A DNA stretch of 64,000 nt from Lachnoclostridium sp. UBA1175 (GTDB lineage: Bacteria > Bacillota > Clostridia > Lachnospirales > Lachnospiraceae), in NCBI GenBank assembly GCA_002311665.1, contig DBYX01000005.1:185970-249969 (forward strand), given 5' to 3'. This document shows positions 15,531 through 22,697 of the stretch, one piece after another; within the stretch, counting starts at the first letter, position 1, and each line of letters opens with the position of its first letter. Below the pieces are notes generated by a model that searched no databases, was not told where the DNA came from, and saw only the letters and a program-made list of their open reading frames with translations. The position numbers were made by a program, and so were the translations under genes.

Positions 15531-16328
15531 ATGCCGTGGCGGGTAAGATCCGCTGCAGGAATGCCGGCAGGCATGGTCCGCTGTCGGAACTGCTGGAAGG
15601 ACAACCCGGAAACCGCTAAAACATGCGAGTTCTGCGGATACCAGCTCGTGAGTTCGAGGAACAGGGATAATCACTATACGAAGCTCCGAATGACCCGAAA
15701 CCAGACGCGATATTTGCCGCCGGGCGGGGACAATGTATATGCGCGCAGGGAACCGACAGCGGGGGAACGGATCGGCGAAGCCATTTCACTCATATGGAGG
15801 GAACGCAGCCTGAATTATAAGGAGTTGAAGCGGCAGGAAGAGGAAGAGAAGCGCAGGATCATGCGCTCGAAGATCGGCAGCAAGGTGAACTACTCGGTTC
15901 CCGGAACGAAGCGCTGCCGGTCGTGCTGGTTTGACAATCCGCCCGACGCGGTCACCTGTGAACAATGCGGCAGCTCTCTCAGTAAAGTCAGCATCACGGA
16001 CGGCGCCGCACGTGTTCGGACAGGCGAGGTACGGACAGGCGCGGGACGAACCATGGGCTATGACGCGAGCGGTCGAAGGATCTGCACCTGCGGGTACATC
16101 AATCTACCGAGGGTAACGGTCTGCCTGAAATGCAAAGGCGTAATCGTGTCGGAGGAGGAACTCGAGAACGCGGGACCGAGAATCTGCACCTGCGGCTACC
16201 AAAACCTTCCGGGCGTGACGATCTGCCTGATGTGCAAAGGTGTTGTGTTGAAGAAGTGCGCCCGATGCGGTTATGAGAGCATGCCGAGAGTAACGATCTG
16301 CGCGAACTGCGGCACAAGGTTTGAATAG
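15531..16328 (+). CDS. Protein with five zinc-ribbon knuckle pairs (paralogue 2)
   Basis: A 265-residue homologue of the preceding protein, lacking its first two ribbons. Knuckle pairs: CRNCW/CEFCG, CRSCW/CEQCG, CTCGY/CLKCK, CTCGY/CLMCK and CARCG/CANCG. The third and fourth pairs are near copies of each other, pointing to internal duplication. The start is uncertain: ATG 15531 has only a distant CAGGAG; internal ATGs at 15561 and 15573 fall just before the first ribbon and match the corresponding place in paralogue 1. A basic middle region (KELKRQEEEEKRRIM) could be helical. The gene ends 20 bases before a strong terminator. Function unknown. Confidence 0.75.
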   Translation: MPWRVRSAAGMPAGMVRCRNCWKDNPETAKTCEFCGYQLVSSRNRDNHYTKLRMTRNQTRYLPPGGDNVYARREPTAGERIGEAISLIWRERSLNYKELKRQEEEEKRRIMRSKIGSKVNYSVPGTKRCRSCWFDNPPDAVTCEQCGSSLSKVSITDGAARVRTGEVRTGAGRTMGYDASGRRICTCGYINLPRVTVCLKCKGVIVSEEELENAGPRICTCGYQNLPGVTICLMCKGVVLKKCARCGYESMPRVTICANCGTRFE

Positions 16329-16348
16329 CGCGCTTATTTTCCGAATGC

Positions 16349-16384
16349 AGGTGACAAGGAGACGGTTCTCTTGTCACCTTTTTT
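16349..16384 (+). terminator. Intrinsic terminator after the zinc-ribbon pair
   Basis: Perfect 10-base-pair stem AGGTGACAAG (16349-16358) with CTTGTCACCT (16370-16379), then a T6 run. Confidence 0.92.
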
Positions 16385-16389
16385 GGGTG

Positions 16390-16418
16390 TTGACAGCAGG
16401 CGAAAAACGTGATAAAGT
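16390..16418 (+). promoter_or_regulatory. Promoter of the leader peptide / ABC-class ATPase unit
   Basis: Consensus TTGACA (16390-16395), 17-base spacer, TAAAGT (16413-16418). The mRNA would begin just before a perfect triloop hairpin TCTCCC-aaa-GGGAGA (16439-16453). Confidence 0.68.
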
Positions 16419-16490
16419 CCTAAACGGCGAAACATTAATCTCCCAAAGGGAGACAATACGAAACCGGTTTTGCAAAAGGAGGTAATAAAC

Positions 16491-16556
16491 ATGTACGGCA
16501 TGAATACTGCGAACAAGCTGAACAAAACCTTATTACCTCGGGAATCGGAGTCATAA
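16491..16556 (+). CDS. 21-residue candidate leader peptide
   Basis: A short frame, MYGMNTANKLNKTLLPRESES, with one of the best ribosome binding sites in the window: AAGGAGGT at 16476-16483, seven bases from the ATG. It lies between a good promoter and a terminator-like hairpin (16596-16622) ahead of the ABC-class ATPase gene. The strong translation signals on a frame this short, in this position, are what is expected of a regulatory leader peptide or a small protein. I do not recognise the peptide. The basic/hydroxylic C-terminal end and the lack of runs of one amino acid argue against classical amino-acid starvation attenuation. Confidence 0.55.
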   Translation: MYGMNTANKLNKTLLPRESES

Positions 16557-16595
16557 CGGAATTCGTCTGTCCATTTTGATACGTTTCACTTAGTT

Positions 16596-16622
16596 CCCGT
16601 GGCAGGTTTGTCGCGGGTTTTT
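16596..16622 (+). terminator. Attenuator-like terminator inside the ATPase leader
   Basis: Stem CCCGTG (16596-16601) with CGCGGG (16612-16617, one G-T pair), then T5. The competing segment CGGGAAT at 16539-16545, inside the leader-peptide codons, can pair with GTTCCCG at 16593-16599 and would open this stem. That is an antiterminator-type arrangement (inference from base pairing). Confidence 0.5.
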
Positions 16623-16677
16623 CTATGCCTGAAAGTAAGTTCAATTCAACTGCAGAAAGGCTAAGAGGGTGACTAAA

Positions 16678-18492
16678 GTGATTCGTTTAAAACGAAGATT
16701 ATTACAGATGGACAATTCAACACCAAACTATCGGGAAATGTACGAGGCGGAGGTGATGGTCCCGGCGAATACCGTCGGGAATCCTTCGGATTTTCCTCAG
16801 TTCGTGTCGGATCCGGTGTTCTGGCACGAAGAGGTATCATTTACCATGGAACTTACCAACAAAATGTCGTGGGACAGACCGACATTGCTGTGTCAGATCC
16901 CTGCGGAAAATCTGGGGATCGACACTTACGAAACGGTGGTGGCAGACCATTGCTACCGCGAGTTCATTCCGTATCTGGAGGGCTTGAACGAGGAGTTGTA
17001 CAATCGCCACAAGTCGCCGGAACAGACCGGCTACTATTACATGGCGCATCCGGGCGGGGAGGTCCTCGTGCGGAACACGGCTTATTTTGCGATGAGACCG
17101 CGCAAGGACTATGTAAACGGCAGCGGCAACTCCATATACCACAAGCGGCCGGAGGAGATCGGCGACGAGCAAATGTGCCTGTGCATGCGGTTTCAGGTGC
17201 AGTTGCCGCGGAAGAGGCTGAAGAAGGCAGTCACGATGCTGACAGGAGATATACCGCAGACGGTGGACGAATTCATTCGTCATTTCAGCCGCCGTCAGGT
17301 GCGGGACGTGATCGAGCTTGCCGTCAGGCAGCGGGAGCTGCGCGAGTGGCTCGCGGGGAGCGAATACTGTGCATTCCTCGCAAACGGAAGCATCCTTCCG
17401 AGGGATGCGAAGACGAACCTTCCGATGGAGGGAGCGATACCGTTCACGGCGCCGCCGGACGAGGAGATCGAAGTGTGCGGGATCAAGGGACTCGGCATCC
17501 GGAAGGGCGTCACCGTCATCACGGGCGGCGGTTACTCCGGCAAATCCACGATCCTCGACACGATCGCGGCCTGCATTTACGACCATACACTCGGGGACGG
17601 GCGTGAGCTGTGCGTGACGGATCCGTCGGCTATGTCGATTGGCGCGGAGGACGGCCGATGCATCAAAAACATCGACATTTCGCCGTTTATCTCGTGGTTG
17701 CCCGGCGGAGTTACGGAGAATTTTTCGACGGACCATGCGTCCGGCTCCACGTCACAGGCGGCAAACATCCTGGAGGCCGTCGATTGCGGCTCAAAGCTCT
17801 TGCTGATCGATGAGGACCGGAGCGCGACGAACTTCATGATCCGCGACCGGCTGATGAAGGCGCTGATCCGCAGGGAGCCGATCACGCCGTTCACGGAGCG
17901 CGTGAACGAGCTGTACGAAGCGTGCGGCGTCTCGACGATCCTGGTCATCGGCGGAAGCGGAGAGTATCTATCGATCGCGGATTCGGTCTACATGATGGAC
18001 GAGTACGTGATCACCAACGTGACGAAGGATGCGAAGGCGCTCGGAGGCGATCGCGCCGAAGCGGAGCAGTTTTCGAAAAATGCTCTGAAGCCGGCAAGGT
18101 GGTCGCAGTCGCGTCAGCTGCTGGCGGAAGGCTTTACGCCGTATCCGGAGCAGGCGGCGCAGGAGAAGCTTGCGGTGCCGGACATCGGTTTCATCCTGAT
18201 CGGGGATGAGAAGATTGATACCAGGATGATTCAGAACATTCTCTGTCAGGAGCAGCGGACAGCGATCGGGTTCATGATCCGCCTGATGGAAATTCGGCAG
18301 AATACCACGAAAGTATGCTTGACTACAGCTGTAGAACAGCTGCTTGCGGAGATCGAGGAGAAGGGTCTTGACACGATCCACTCGGGCTTCTTCCCGGAGT
18401 GTGACCGTTTCCTGGCGATGCCGCGGCTGTACGACCTGTATGCCGTGATCAACCGCATGCGAAAACTCACGTATACGAAGATTGAGGCATAA
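16678..18492 (+). CDS. Predicted ATPase of the ABC class (COG3044 / PF09818-like)
   Basis: A 604-residue P-loop protein of the uncharacterised ABC-class ATPase family. It has Walker A GGGYSGKS (283-290), a signature-like SGSTSQ stretch (355-360) and Walker B LLLIDED (374-380), with a long N-terminal domain that includes RFQVQLPRKR. There is no membrane segment and no paired permease, so it is not a transporter. GTG 16678 is preferred because AGAGGG (16664-16669) lies eight bases upstream; GTG 16669 has no room for a site, and ATG 16708 has none. It is read after a leader peptide and a terminator-like hairpin, suggesting control by attenuation. It ends at its own terminator, so it is monocistronic apart from the leader. 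The cellular role of the family is not established; a nucleic-acid or ribosome link would be a guess. Confidence 0.85.
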   Translation: MIRLKRRLLQMDNSTPNYREMYEAEVMVPANTVGNPSDFPQFVSDPVFWHEEVSFTMELTNKMSWDRPTLLCQIPAENLGIDTYETVVADHCYREFIPYLEGLNEELYNRHKSPEQTGYYYMAHPGGEVLVRNTAYFAMRPRKDYVNGSGNSIYHKRPEEIGDEQMCLCMRFQVQLPRKRLKKAVTMLTGDIPQTVDEFIRHFSRRQVRDVIELAVRQRELREWLAGSEYCAFLANGSILPRDAKTNLPMEGAIPFTAPPDEEIEVCGIKGLGIRKGVTVITGGGYSGKSTILDTIAACIYDHTLGDGRELCVTDPSAMSIGAEDGRCIKNIDISPFISWLPGGVTENFSTDHASGSTSQAANILEAVDCGSKLLLIDEDRSATNFMIRDRLMKALIRREPITPFTERVNELYEACGVSTILVIGGSGEYLSIADSVYMMDEYVITNVTKDAKALGGDRAEAEQFSKNALKPARWSQSRQLLAEGFTPYPEQAAQEKLAVPDIGFILIGDEKIDTRMIQNILCQEQRTAIGFMIRLMEIRQNTTKVCLTTAVEQLLAEIEEKGLDTIHSGFFPECDRFLAMPRLYDLYAVINRMRKLTYTKIEA

Positions 18493-18501
18493 TCTGTGGG
18501 G

Positions 18502-18528
18502 GGCGCCGGTCATAAGCCGGCGCCTTTT
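18502..18528 (+). terminator. Intrinsic terminator after the ABC-class ATPase
   Basis: Perfect 8-base-pair stem GGCGCCGG (18502-18509) with CCGGCGCC (18517-18524), then T4. Confidence 0.85.
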
Positions 18529-18532
18529 CAAA

Positions 18533-18561
18533 TTGACAAGAAACATCGGCTTTGCTACAAT
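18533..18561 (+). promoter_or_regulatory. Promoter of the flavodoxin lipoprotein gene
   Basis: Consensus TTGACA (18533-18538), 17-base spacer, TACAAT (18556-18561), immediately after the preceding terminator. Confidence 0.8.
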
Positions 18562-18629
18562 AAGGCAGCTATTTGGAAAGAGTATCGGGGAGAAACAATC
18601 TCACAGAAAGAATACGGGAGGATCTGAGT

Positions 18630-19343
18630 ATGAGAAAGAAACGGATCGTGATTGTGCTGTTCCTTTGCGTTATGCTTGTTTCGACGGCATGCGGTAAGGA
18701 CAAAACGAACAATACCTCTACGCCGACGGCAGAGGCGACACCGACCGCGGAAGCGACCAAGGCGCCTGAGGTGACACCGACGGCAGAGGCGACACCGACC
18801 GCGGAAGCAACCAAGGCGCCCGAGGCGACTCCGACTGCGGAGCCGACGCAGATCGTCACCGATCCCGGGAAAGTGCTCGTGGTCGTCTTCTCAGCTACCG
18901 GCAATACAAAGAAGGTTGCGGAGATGGTTGCGAAGATCGAAAATGCCGACCTTTACGAGATCGTTCCCGCGGTGCCGTACACGAGCGAGGACATCAACTA
19001 CGGCAATTACAACTGCCGCGCGCTGAAAGAGCAGGGTAATGCTTCTGCGCGACTGGAGATCGGCAGCGATGCGATCGACATCTCCGGGTACACAAGAATC
19101 TATGTCGGGTATCCGATCTGGGCAGGCAGCGAGCCGAGGATCTTGGACACATTTGTCGAGAGCTATGACTTCGACACGGCGACGGTGATCCCGTTCTGCA
19201 CCTCCGGAAGCAGCGGCATCGGTTCGACAGGGACCAAGCTGGCGACACTCGCAGGGAGCGGTAACTGGCAGACCGGCAAGCGTTTCCCGGGGAGCGCGAC
19301 GGAGAAAGACGTGCAGGCCTGGATCGACAGCATGAAACAGTAA
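18630..19343 (+). CDS. Lipoprotein-anchored flavodoxin
   Basis: A 237-residue protein. The N terminus is a lipoprotein signal (MRKKRIVIVLFLCVMLVSTAC) with the lipobox cysteine followed by GKDK. A Thr/Pro/Ala/Glu repeat linker (TPTAEATPTAEATKAP twice) leads to a flavodoxin-like domain from about residue 85: phosphate loop SATGNTKKVA, YVGYPIWAG and the FCTSGSSGIG segment that contacts FMN. This places a flavin electron carrier outside the membrane, presumably facing a membrane redox partner or a periplasm-like wall zone. Most flavodoxins are cytoplasmic; anchored ones occur in Firmicutes, where partners are poorly known. GGGAGG at 18616-18621 fixes the start. It is monocistronic between its own promoter and terminator. 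Confidence 0.88.
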   Translation: MRKKRIVIVLFLCVMLVSTACGKDKTNNTSTPTAEATPTAEATKAPEVTPTAEATPTAEATKAPEATPTAEPTQIVTDPGKVLVVVFSATGNTKKVAEMVAKIENADLYEIVPAVPYTSEDINYGNYNCRALKEQGNASARLEIGSDAIDISGYTRIYVGYPIWAGSEPRILDTFVESYDFDTATVIPFCTSGSSGIGSTGTKLATLAGSGNWQTGKRFPGSATEKDVQAWIDSMKQ

Positions 19344-19392
19344 CAGATCAGGTAATTGTCAATAACGGGAAGCGTATACTATGTCATCGATG

Positions 19393-19425
19393 ATGAGGCG
19401 AGCTGAAAGGCAGCCTCATTTTTTT
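19393..19425 (+). terminator. Intrinsic terminator after the flavodoxin gene
   Basis: Stem ATGAGGC (19393-19399) with GCCTCAT (19413-19419), followed by a T7 run. Confidence 0.85.
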
Positions 19426-19520
19426 ACGCGCTAAGCGAGAGCACTTCCACTGCTGAAGGGCGCGGTCCCGGATCGTCGACTCGCGGAAACAACGTTTCCG
19501 GCGGGGTGAGCGGAACGTTG

Positions 19521-19548
19521 TTGACAATACAACGAATACCGTTATAAT
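19521..19548 (+). promoter_or_regulatory. Promoter of the XRE regulator / nucleotidyltransferase operon
   Basis: Consensus TTGACA (19521-19526), 16-base spacer, consensus TATAAT (19543-19548). The -10 element is embedded in the first copy of the CCGTTATAA operator motif. Confidence 0.8.
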
Positions 19549-19635
19549 TATGTCGTAGTACGGTACACCGTTATAATAGAAGTTATAACGGTACACCGAT
19601 ATACTGGAAAAGCAGTACGACACGCCGTTATATAA
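19539..19635. promoter_or_regulatory. Repeated CCGTTATAA operator sites
   Basis: The motif CCGTTATAA occurs at 19539-19547 (over the -10 box) and 19568-19576, inverted as TTATAACGG at 19583-19591, and with a two-base insertion at 19625-19635. The middle pair forms an inverted repeat with longer arms (14 of 16 bases match). CGGTACACCG occurs as a direct repeat at 19561-19570 and 19589-19598. The cluster precedes an HTH-protein gene, which suggests autorepression. The stretch 19426-19520 between the terminator and the promoter shows nothing else. Confidence 0.65.
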
Positions 19636-19670
19636 TTGTGAATTGTTTTGTAATGCCGGAGGAGAAAGAG

Positions 19671-20237
19671 ATGTTTCGCAATCTGTTGAACAAGAAGAAT
19701 ATAACCGCATACCGTCTTTCAAAGGAGAGCGGAGTTCCCTATGCGACCATCAGTGATTTGTGCTGCGGGAAGACAAAGATTGAGAAGTGCACGGCGGAGA
19801 CGGTGTACCGCATCGCCAAGGTGCTTGGCATGACGATGGAGGAGATGCTTGAGAAGCGCATGTATAACAGGCCTTCGTTTGATCTGTTTCGGAGTAATGT
19901 GTGCCACAATGTCAAGAGACTCGGCGATCTGGATTTTCTGATTGAGACATTGAGCGGCGATGAAGCAGAGAAATACTTTGAGCGGGGCTGGTACCCCGAG
20001 GCGTTATATCTTGTGGCGATGGTCGATTATTTGAGCAGAGAAAATGATATTCCGTTGTGTGACAAATACGATTCCCTGCGTGTGGTCAGATTGCAGAAAC
20101 CGATTTTTCCTTCGAGCCTTCGGGTAGAGGCTAAGGTCATGCAGGACAATGCACTTCTGGATGATGCGGTTTCCAATGCAATTCCGGAGTTTGCACGGTT
20201 TAATATCATAGAAAGTGAGGTGCGGGATGTCTGTTAG
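19671..20237 (+). CDS. XRE-type helix-turn-helix regulator
   Basis: A 188-residue protein. The N-terminal 65 residues are a Cro/CI-type HTH: ITAYRLSKESGVPYATISDLCCGKTKIEKCTA, with the recognition helix following the turn at SGVP. The remaining 120 residues are mixed alpha-helical and of a type often found joined to XRE domains next to toxin genes; I do not assign a named family. The start at 19671 has GGAGGAG at 19658-19664; an in-frame ATG at 19653 overlaps that site and is less likely. The 3' end overlaps the nucleotidyltransferase gene by 11 bases, so translation is coupled. With the upstream repeated operators, this looks like the self-regulating antitoxin/regulator half of a pair. Confidence 0.85.
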   Translation: MFRNLLNKKNITAYRLSKESGVPYATISDLCCGKTKIEKCTAETVYRIAKVLGMTMEEMLEKRMYNRPSFDLFRSNVCHNVKRLGDLDFLIETLSGDEAEKYFERGWYPEALYLVAMVDYLSRENDIPLCDKYDSLRVVRLQKPIFPSSLRVEAKVMQDNALLDDAVSNAIPEFARFNIIESEVRDVC

Positions 20238-21003
20238 TAATTCTGATGATAACAAGATTATCACCCGGGAAACACTGAACCGATATTTGAGCGAACTGGC
20301 GAAAGAATACAAGAGAGGCGGAGGCAGAAATACCCCTGCGGAGATTGTAATGGTAGGAGGGGCAGCAATCATTGCGGAGTATCAGTTTCGCGATGCGACC
20401 GAGGACATTGATGCTTTGATCCAGGCGGCGTCTGTCATGAAAGAAGCGATTGCGAAGGTAGAAGAACGGTATCATTTGCCGCACGATTGGATCAATACGG
20501 GTTTTACGAAGACGGCTTCATACAGCCGCGGATTGGTGATGTGCTCATCGTACTATCGAACATTCAGCCGGGTTTTCAATGTCCGGGTTGTGAAAGGCGA
20601 GTATCTGGTGGCGATGAAGCTTCGGTCATATCGGGATTATAAAAATGATATATCCGATATCGTCGGTATTCTGGCAGCTCATAAGGAAAGGGGAAATCCG
20701 ATCACGTTAGATATGATCGATAAAGCAGTCAAAGAATTGTACGGATCATGGGACGGGATGAGTTCCAATGCGTCAACGTTTATTCGGGAAGCTGTTGCAC
20801 GGGCAGATTATGAAGATCTGTATCTCGAAGTGCGTAAAGGAGAACAGGAAGCGAGAGAAATCACGGTCGAGTTCATCGGACAATATCCGGATCGCATTTC
20901 CAAACTGAATGTAACGACGTTGATCGAGCAGATCAGGAAGAAAAAACACAGTACAGAACCCGACAACACGACAGATCAATCCGACCGGAGGGACAACGAA
21001 TGA
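20227..21003 (+). CDS. AbiEii/DUF6036-like nucleotidyltransferase
   Basis: A 258-residue protein with the hallmarks of the DNA polymerase-beta-like nucleotidyltransferase fold as in AbiEii and DUF6036 proteins. It has the GG motif in IVMVGGAAII, the acidic pair in EDIDAL, and the later VAMKLRSYRDYKNDISDI segment matching the conserved K...R..KD..DI region. AbiEii-type enzymes act as toxins by modifying RNA or proteins with nucleotides; here that activity is inferred only. GAGGTG at 20216-20221 lies five bases before the ATG. It overlaps the upstream regulator gene, and its stop overlaps the start of the downstream response regulator (ATGA), so a toxin-antitoxin-like pair is translationally coupled to a two-component system. 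The C-terminal 25 residues are polar and disordered. Confidence 0.78.
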   Translation: MSVSNSDDNKIITRETLNRYLSELAKEYKRGGGRNTPAEIVMVGGAAIIAEYQFRDATEDIDALIQAASVMKEAIAKVEERYHLPHDWINTGFTKTASYSRGLVMCSSYYRTFSRVFNVRVVKGEYLVAMKLRSYRDYKNDISDIVGILAAHKERGNPITLDMIDKAVKELYGSWDGMSSNASTFIREAVARADYEDLYLEVRKGEQEAREITVEFIGQYPDRISKLNVTTLIEQIRKKKHSTEPDNTTDQSDRRDNE

Positions 21004-21671
21004 AAAGAATTTTCCTGATTGAAGATGATTACGCACTCGCGCAGGCGGTGAAGAAACAGATCGAGAGCTGGGGCAACGAGGTTGTCACGGCGCGGGATTT
21101 TCGCAACGTGATGGAGGAGTTTGCGGCGTGTGATCCGCAGCTCGTGCTCGTCGACGTGATGCTCCCGTTTTTCAACGGGTATCACTGGTGCACGGAGATC
21201 CGCAAGGTCTCGAACGTGCCGATCGTGTTTCTCTCGTCCGCGGCGGACAATATGAACATCGTTATGGCGATGAATCTCGGGGCGGATGATTTCATCCCGA
21301 AACCCGTGGACCCGATGGTGCTCACCGCGAAGGTGTCAGCGATACTGCGCCGCGCCTACGACCTCGGCGAGATGCCGCAGGAACTGGAGCATCGGGGCCT
21401 TCGACTGAATCTCGGCGACAACTCCGTGACGGTTGCGGAGGAGCGCGTCGAACTCACGAAAAATGAGTTCCGCATCCTTCGCACGCTCCTCGAAAACAAG
21501 GGGCGGATCGTCTCGAGAGATCGACTTATGACGGCGCTGTGGCAGGATGACTGTTACGTGGAGGAGAACACGCTGACGGTCAATGTGAACCGGCTGCGAA
21601 AGAAGCTGGAGACGCTCGGCCTGCCCGGGTACATCACCACTAAAGTAGGAAGCGGGTATATCATCGAATGA
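21000..21671 (+). CDS. bceR: BceR-type response regulator
   Basis: A 223-residue OmpR-family regulator. The receiver has Asp52 as phosphoacceptor (LVLVDVMLPFFNGYHWC), FLSSAADN and KPVDP. The winged-helix DNA-binding domain runs from about 125 to 223 (VELTKNEFRILRTLLENKG, NTLTVNVNRLRKKL). The FFNGYHWC stretch and the partner kinase are typical of regulators of antimicrobial-peptide transporters (BceRS/VirRS-like). The gene starts inside the stop of the nucleotidyltransferase gene and ends inside the start of the kinase gene, so all are co-translated. The likely target is the bceAB-like pair downstream, which is preceded by a BceR-box-like repeat at 23731-23744. Confidence 0.9.
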   Translation: MKRIFLIEDDYALAQAVKKQIESWGNEVVTARDFRNVMEEFAACDPQLVLVDVMLPFFNGYHWCTEIRKVSNVPIVFLSSAADNMNIVMAMNLGADDFIPKPVDPMVLTAKVSAILRRAYDLGEMPQELEHRGLRLNLGDNSVTVAEERVELTKNEFRILRTLLENKGRIVSRDRLMTALWQDDCYVEENTLTVNVNRLRKKLETLGLPGYITTKVGSGYIIE

Positions 21672-22678
21672 AATTTTTCAAAGAGTTTTTGAAGGAACGG
21701 TTTTATCCGATCCTCTGGGGTATTCTGGCCATCATCGTGTGCCTGCTTGTGTTCTGGCTGCACGGCATCAAAGGGGAAGCACTGGTGTACTCGATCCTGC
21801 TGTGCTTCGCGCTGGGGATCATTGTTCTGACGCTTGATTTTGTGCGGGAACTCCGGAGGCATCAGGCGAGACTGCGCAGCATCCTCACGGCTTCGTACGA
21901 GCGGACGGATCTGCTCGACGAGTACGGCGTGGCGGCGACGGACTACGCCGATCTGGTGCAGGCGCTGTGGAAGCGCATCGAGGAGACGGAGGAGCGTCAG
22001 TTTCTGGAGCGAAGCGAGGCGAAGGACTACTATACGACCTGGGTTCACCAGATCAAGACGCCGCTCGCGGTCATGCAGATGCTTGTGAAATCCGAGGATA
22101 CCGAGCAGAACCGCGCGCTCGCGGCCGAGCTGTTCCGCACGGAGCAGTATGTCGATATGGCGCTCGGATACATCCGCCTTGGCGAGGACGCTTCGGACCT
22201 CGCGGTCCGCGAGTGCGACCTCGACGAGCTGATCCGCGCATCGGTGCGCCGGTACGCGCCGCAGTTCATCGCGAAGAAACTCTCATTTTCCTATGAGCCG
22301 AACAAGGTGAAGGTGGTCACGGACGACAAATGGTTCACGTTCCTTCTGGAGCAGCTGCTCTCCAACGCGATCAAGTACACGTACGAGGGCGGTGTGACGA
22401 TCATGCTCACGGACGACGCGAAGGTGATCGTGCGCGACACCGGCATCGGCATCTCGCCGGAGGATGTGCCGCGGATCTTCGAGAAGGGCTTCACCGGCTT
22501 CAACGGGCGCACGGGGACGGACGGCGGCACGAACGGCGGCCGCGCAACCGGCCTCGGGCTGTATTTGTGCAGGAAGATCGCGCACAAGCTGAACGTAGGG
22601 CTCTCCGTGGAGTCGGAGATCGGGAAGGGGACCGCGTTCACCGTGGATATGGAGAAGAAAGAGATTGTAGCAGAATAA
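21668..22678 (+). CDS. bceS: BceS-type intramembrane-sensing histidine kinase
   Basis: A 336-residue kinase with two N-terminal transmembrane helices (about 13-31 and 38-57) separated by almost no outer loop. This is the intramembrane-sensing design that detects antibiotic stress through its cognate BceAB transporter. His127 sits in WVHQIKTPLAV; the HATPase_c domain has LLSNAIKYT, VRDTGIGI and ATGLGLYLCRKIA. It overlaps the response regulator by four bases (ATGA) and is followed after 19 bases by the polysaccharide deacetylase. The outputs are expected to be the downstream transporter and possibly the deacetylase. Confidence 0.92.
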   Translation: MKFFKEFLKERFYPILWGILAIIVCLLVFWLHGIKGEALVYSILLCFALGIIVLTLDFVRELRRHQARLRSILTASYERTDLLDEYGVAATDYADLVQALWKRIEETEERQFLERSEAKDYYTTWVHQIKTPLAVMQMLVKSEDTEQNRALAAELFRTEQYVDMALGYIRLGEDASDLAVRECDLDELIRASVRRYAPQFIAKKLSFSYEPNKVKVVTDDKWFTFLLEQLLSNAIKYTYEGGVTIMLTDDAKVIVRDTGIGISPEDVPRIFEKGFTGFNGRTGTDGGTNGGRATGLGLYLCRKIAHKLNVGLSVESEIGKGTAFTVDMEKKEIVAE

Positions 22679-22697
22679 TATAAGCGGAGATGATACT

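Noticed and set aside
16385..16668. T-box or other known riboswitch in the ATPase leader.
   Set aside because: No T-box sequence (AGGGTGGNACCGCG-like) or other known aptamer core is visible; a leader peptide with its own ribosome binding site explains the region better.
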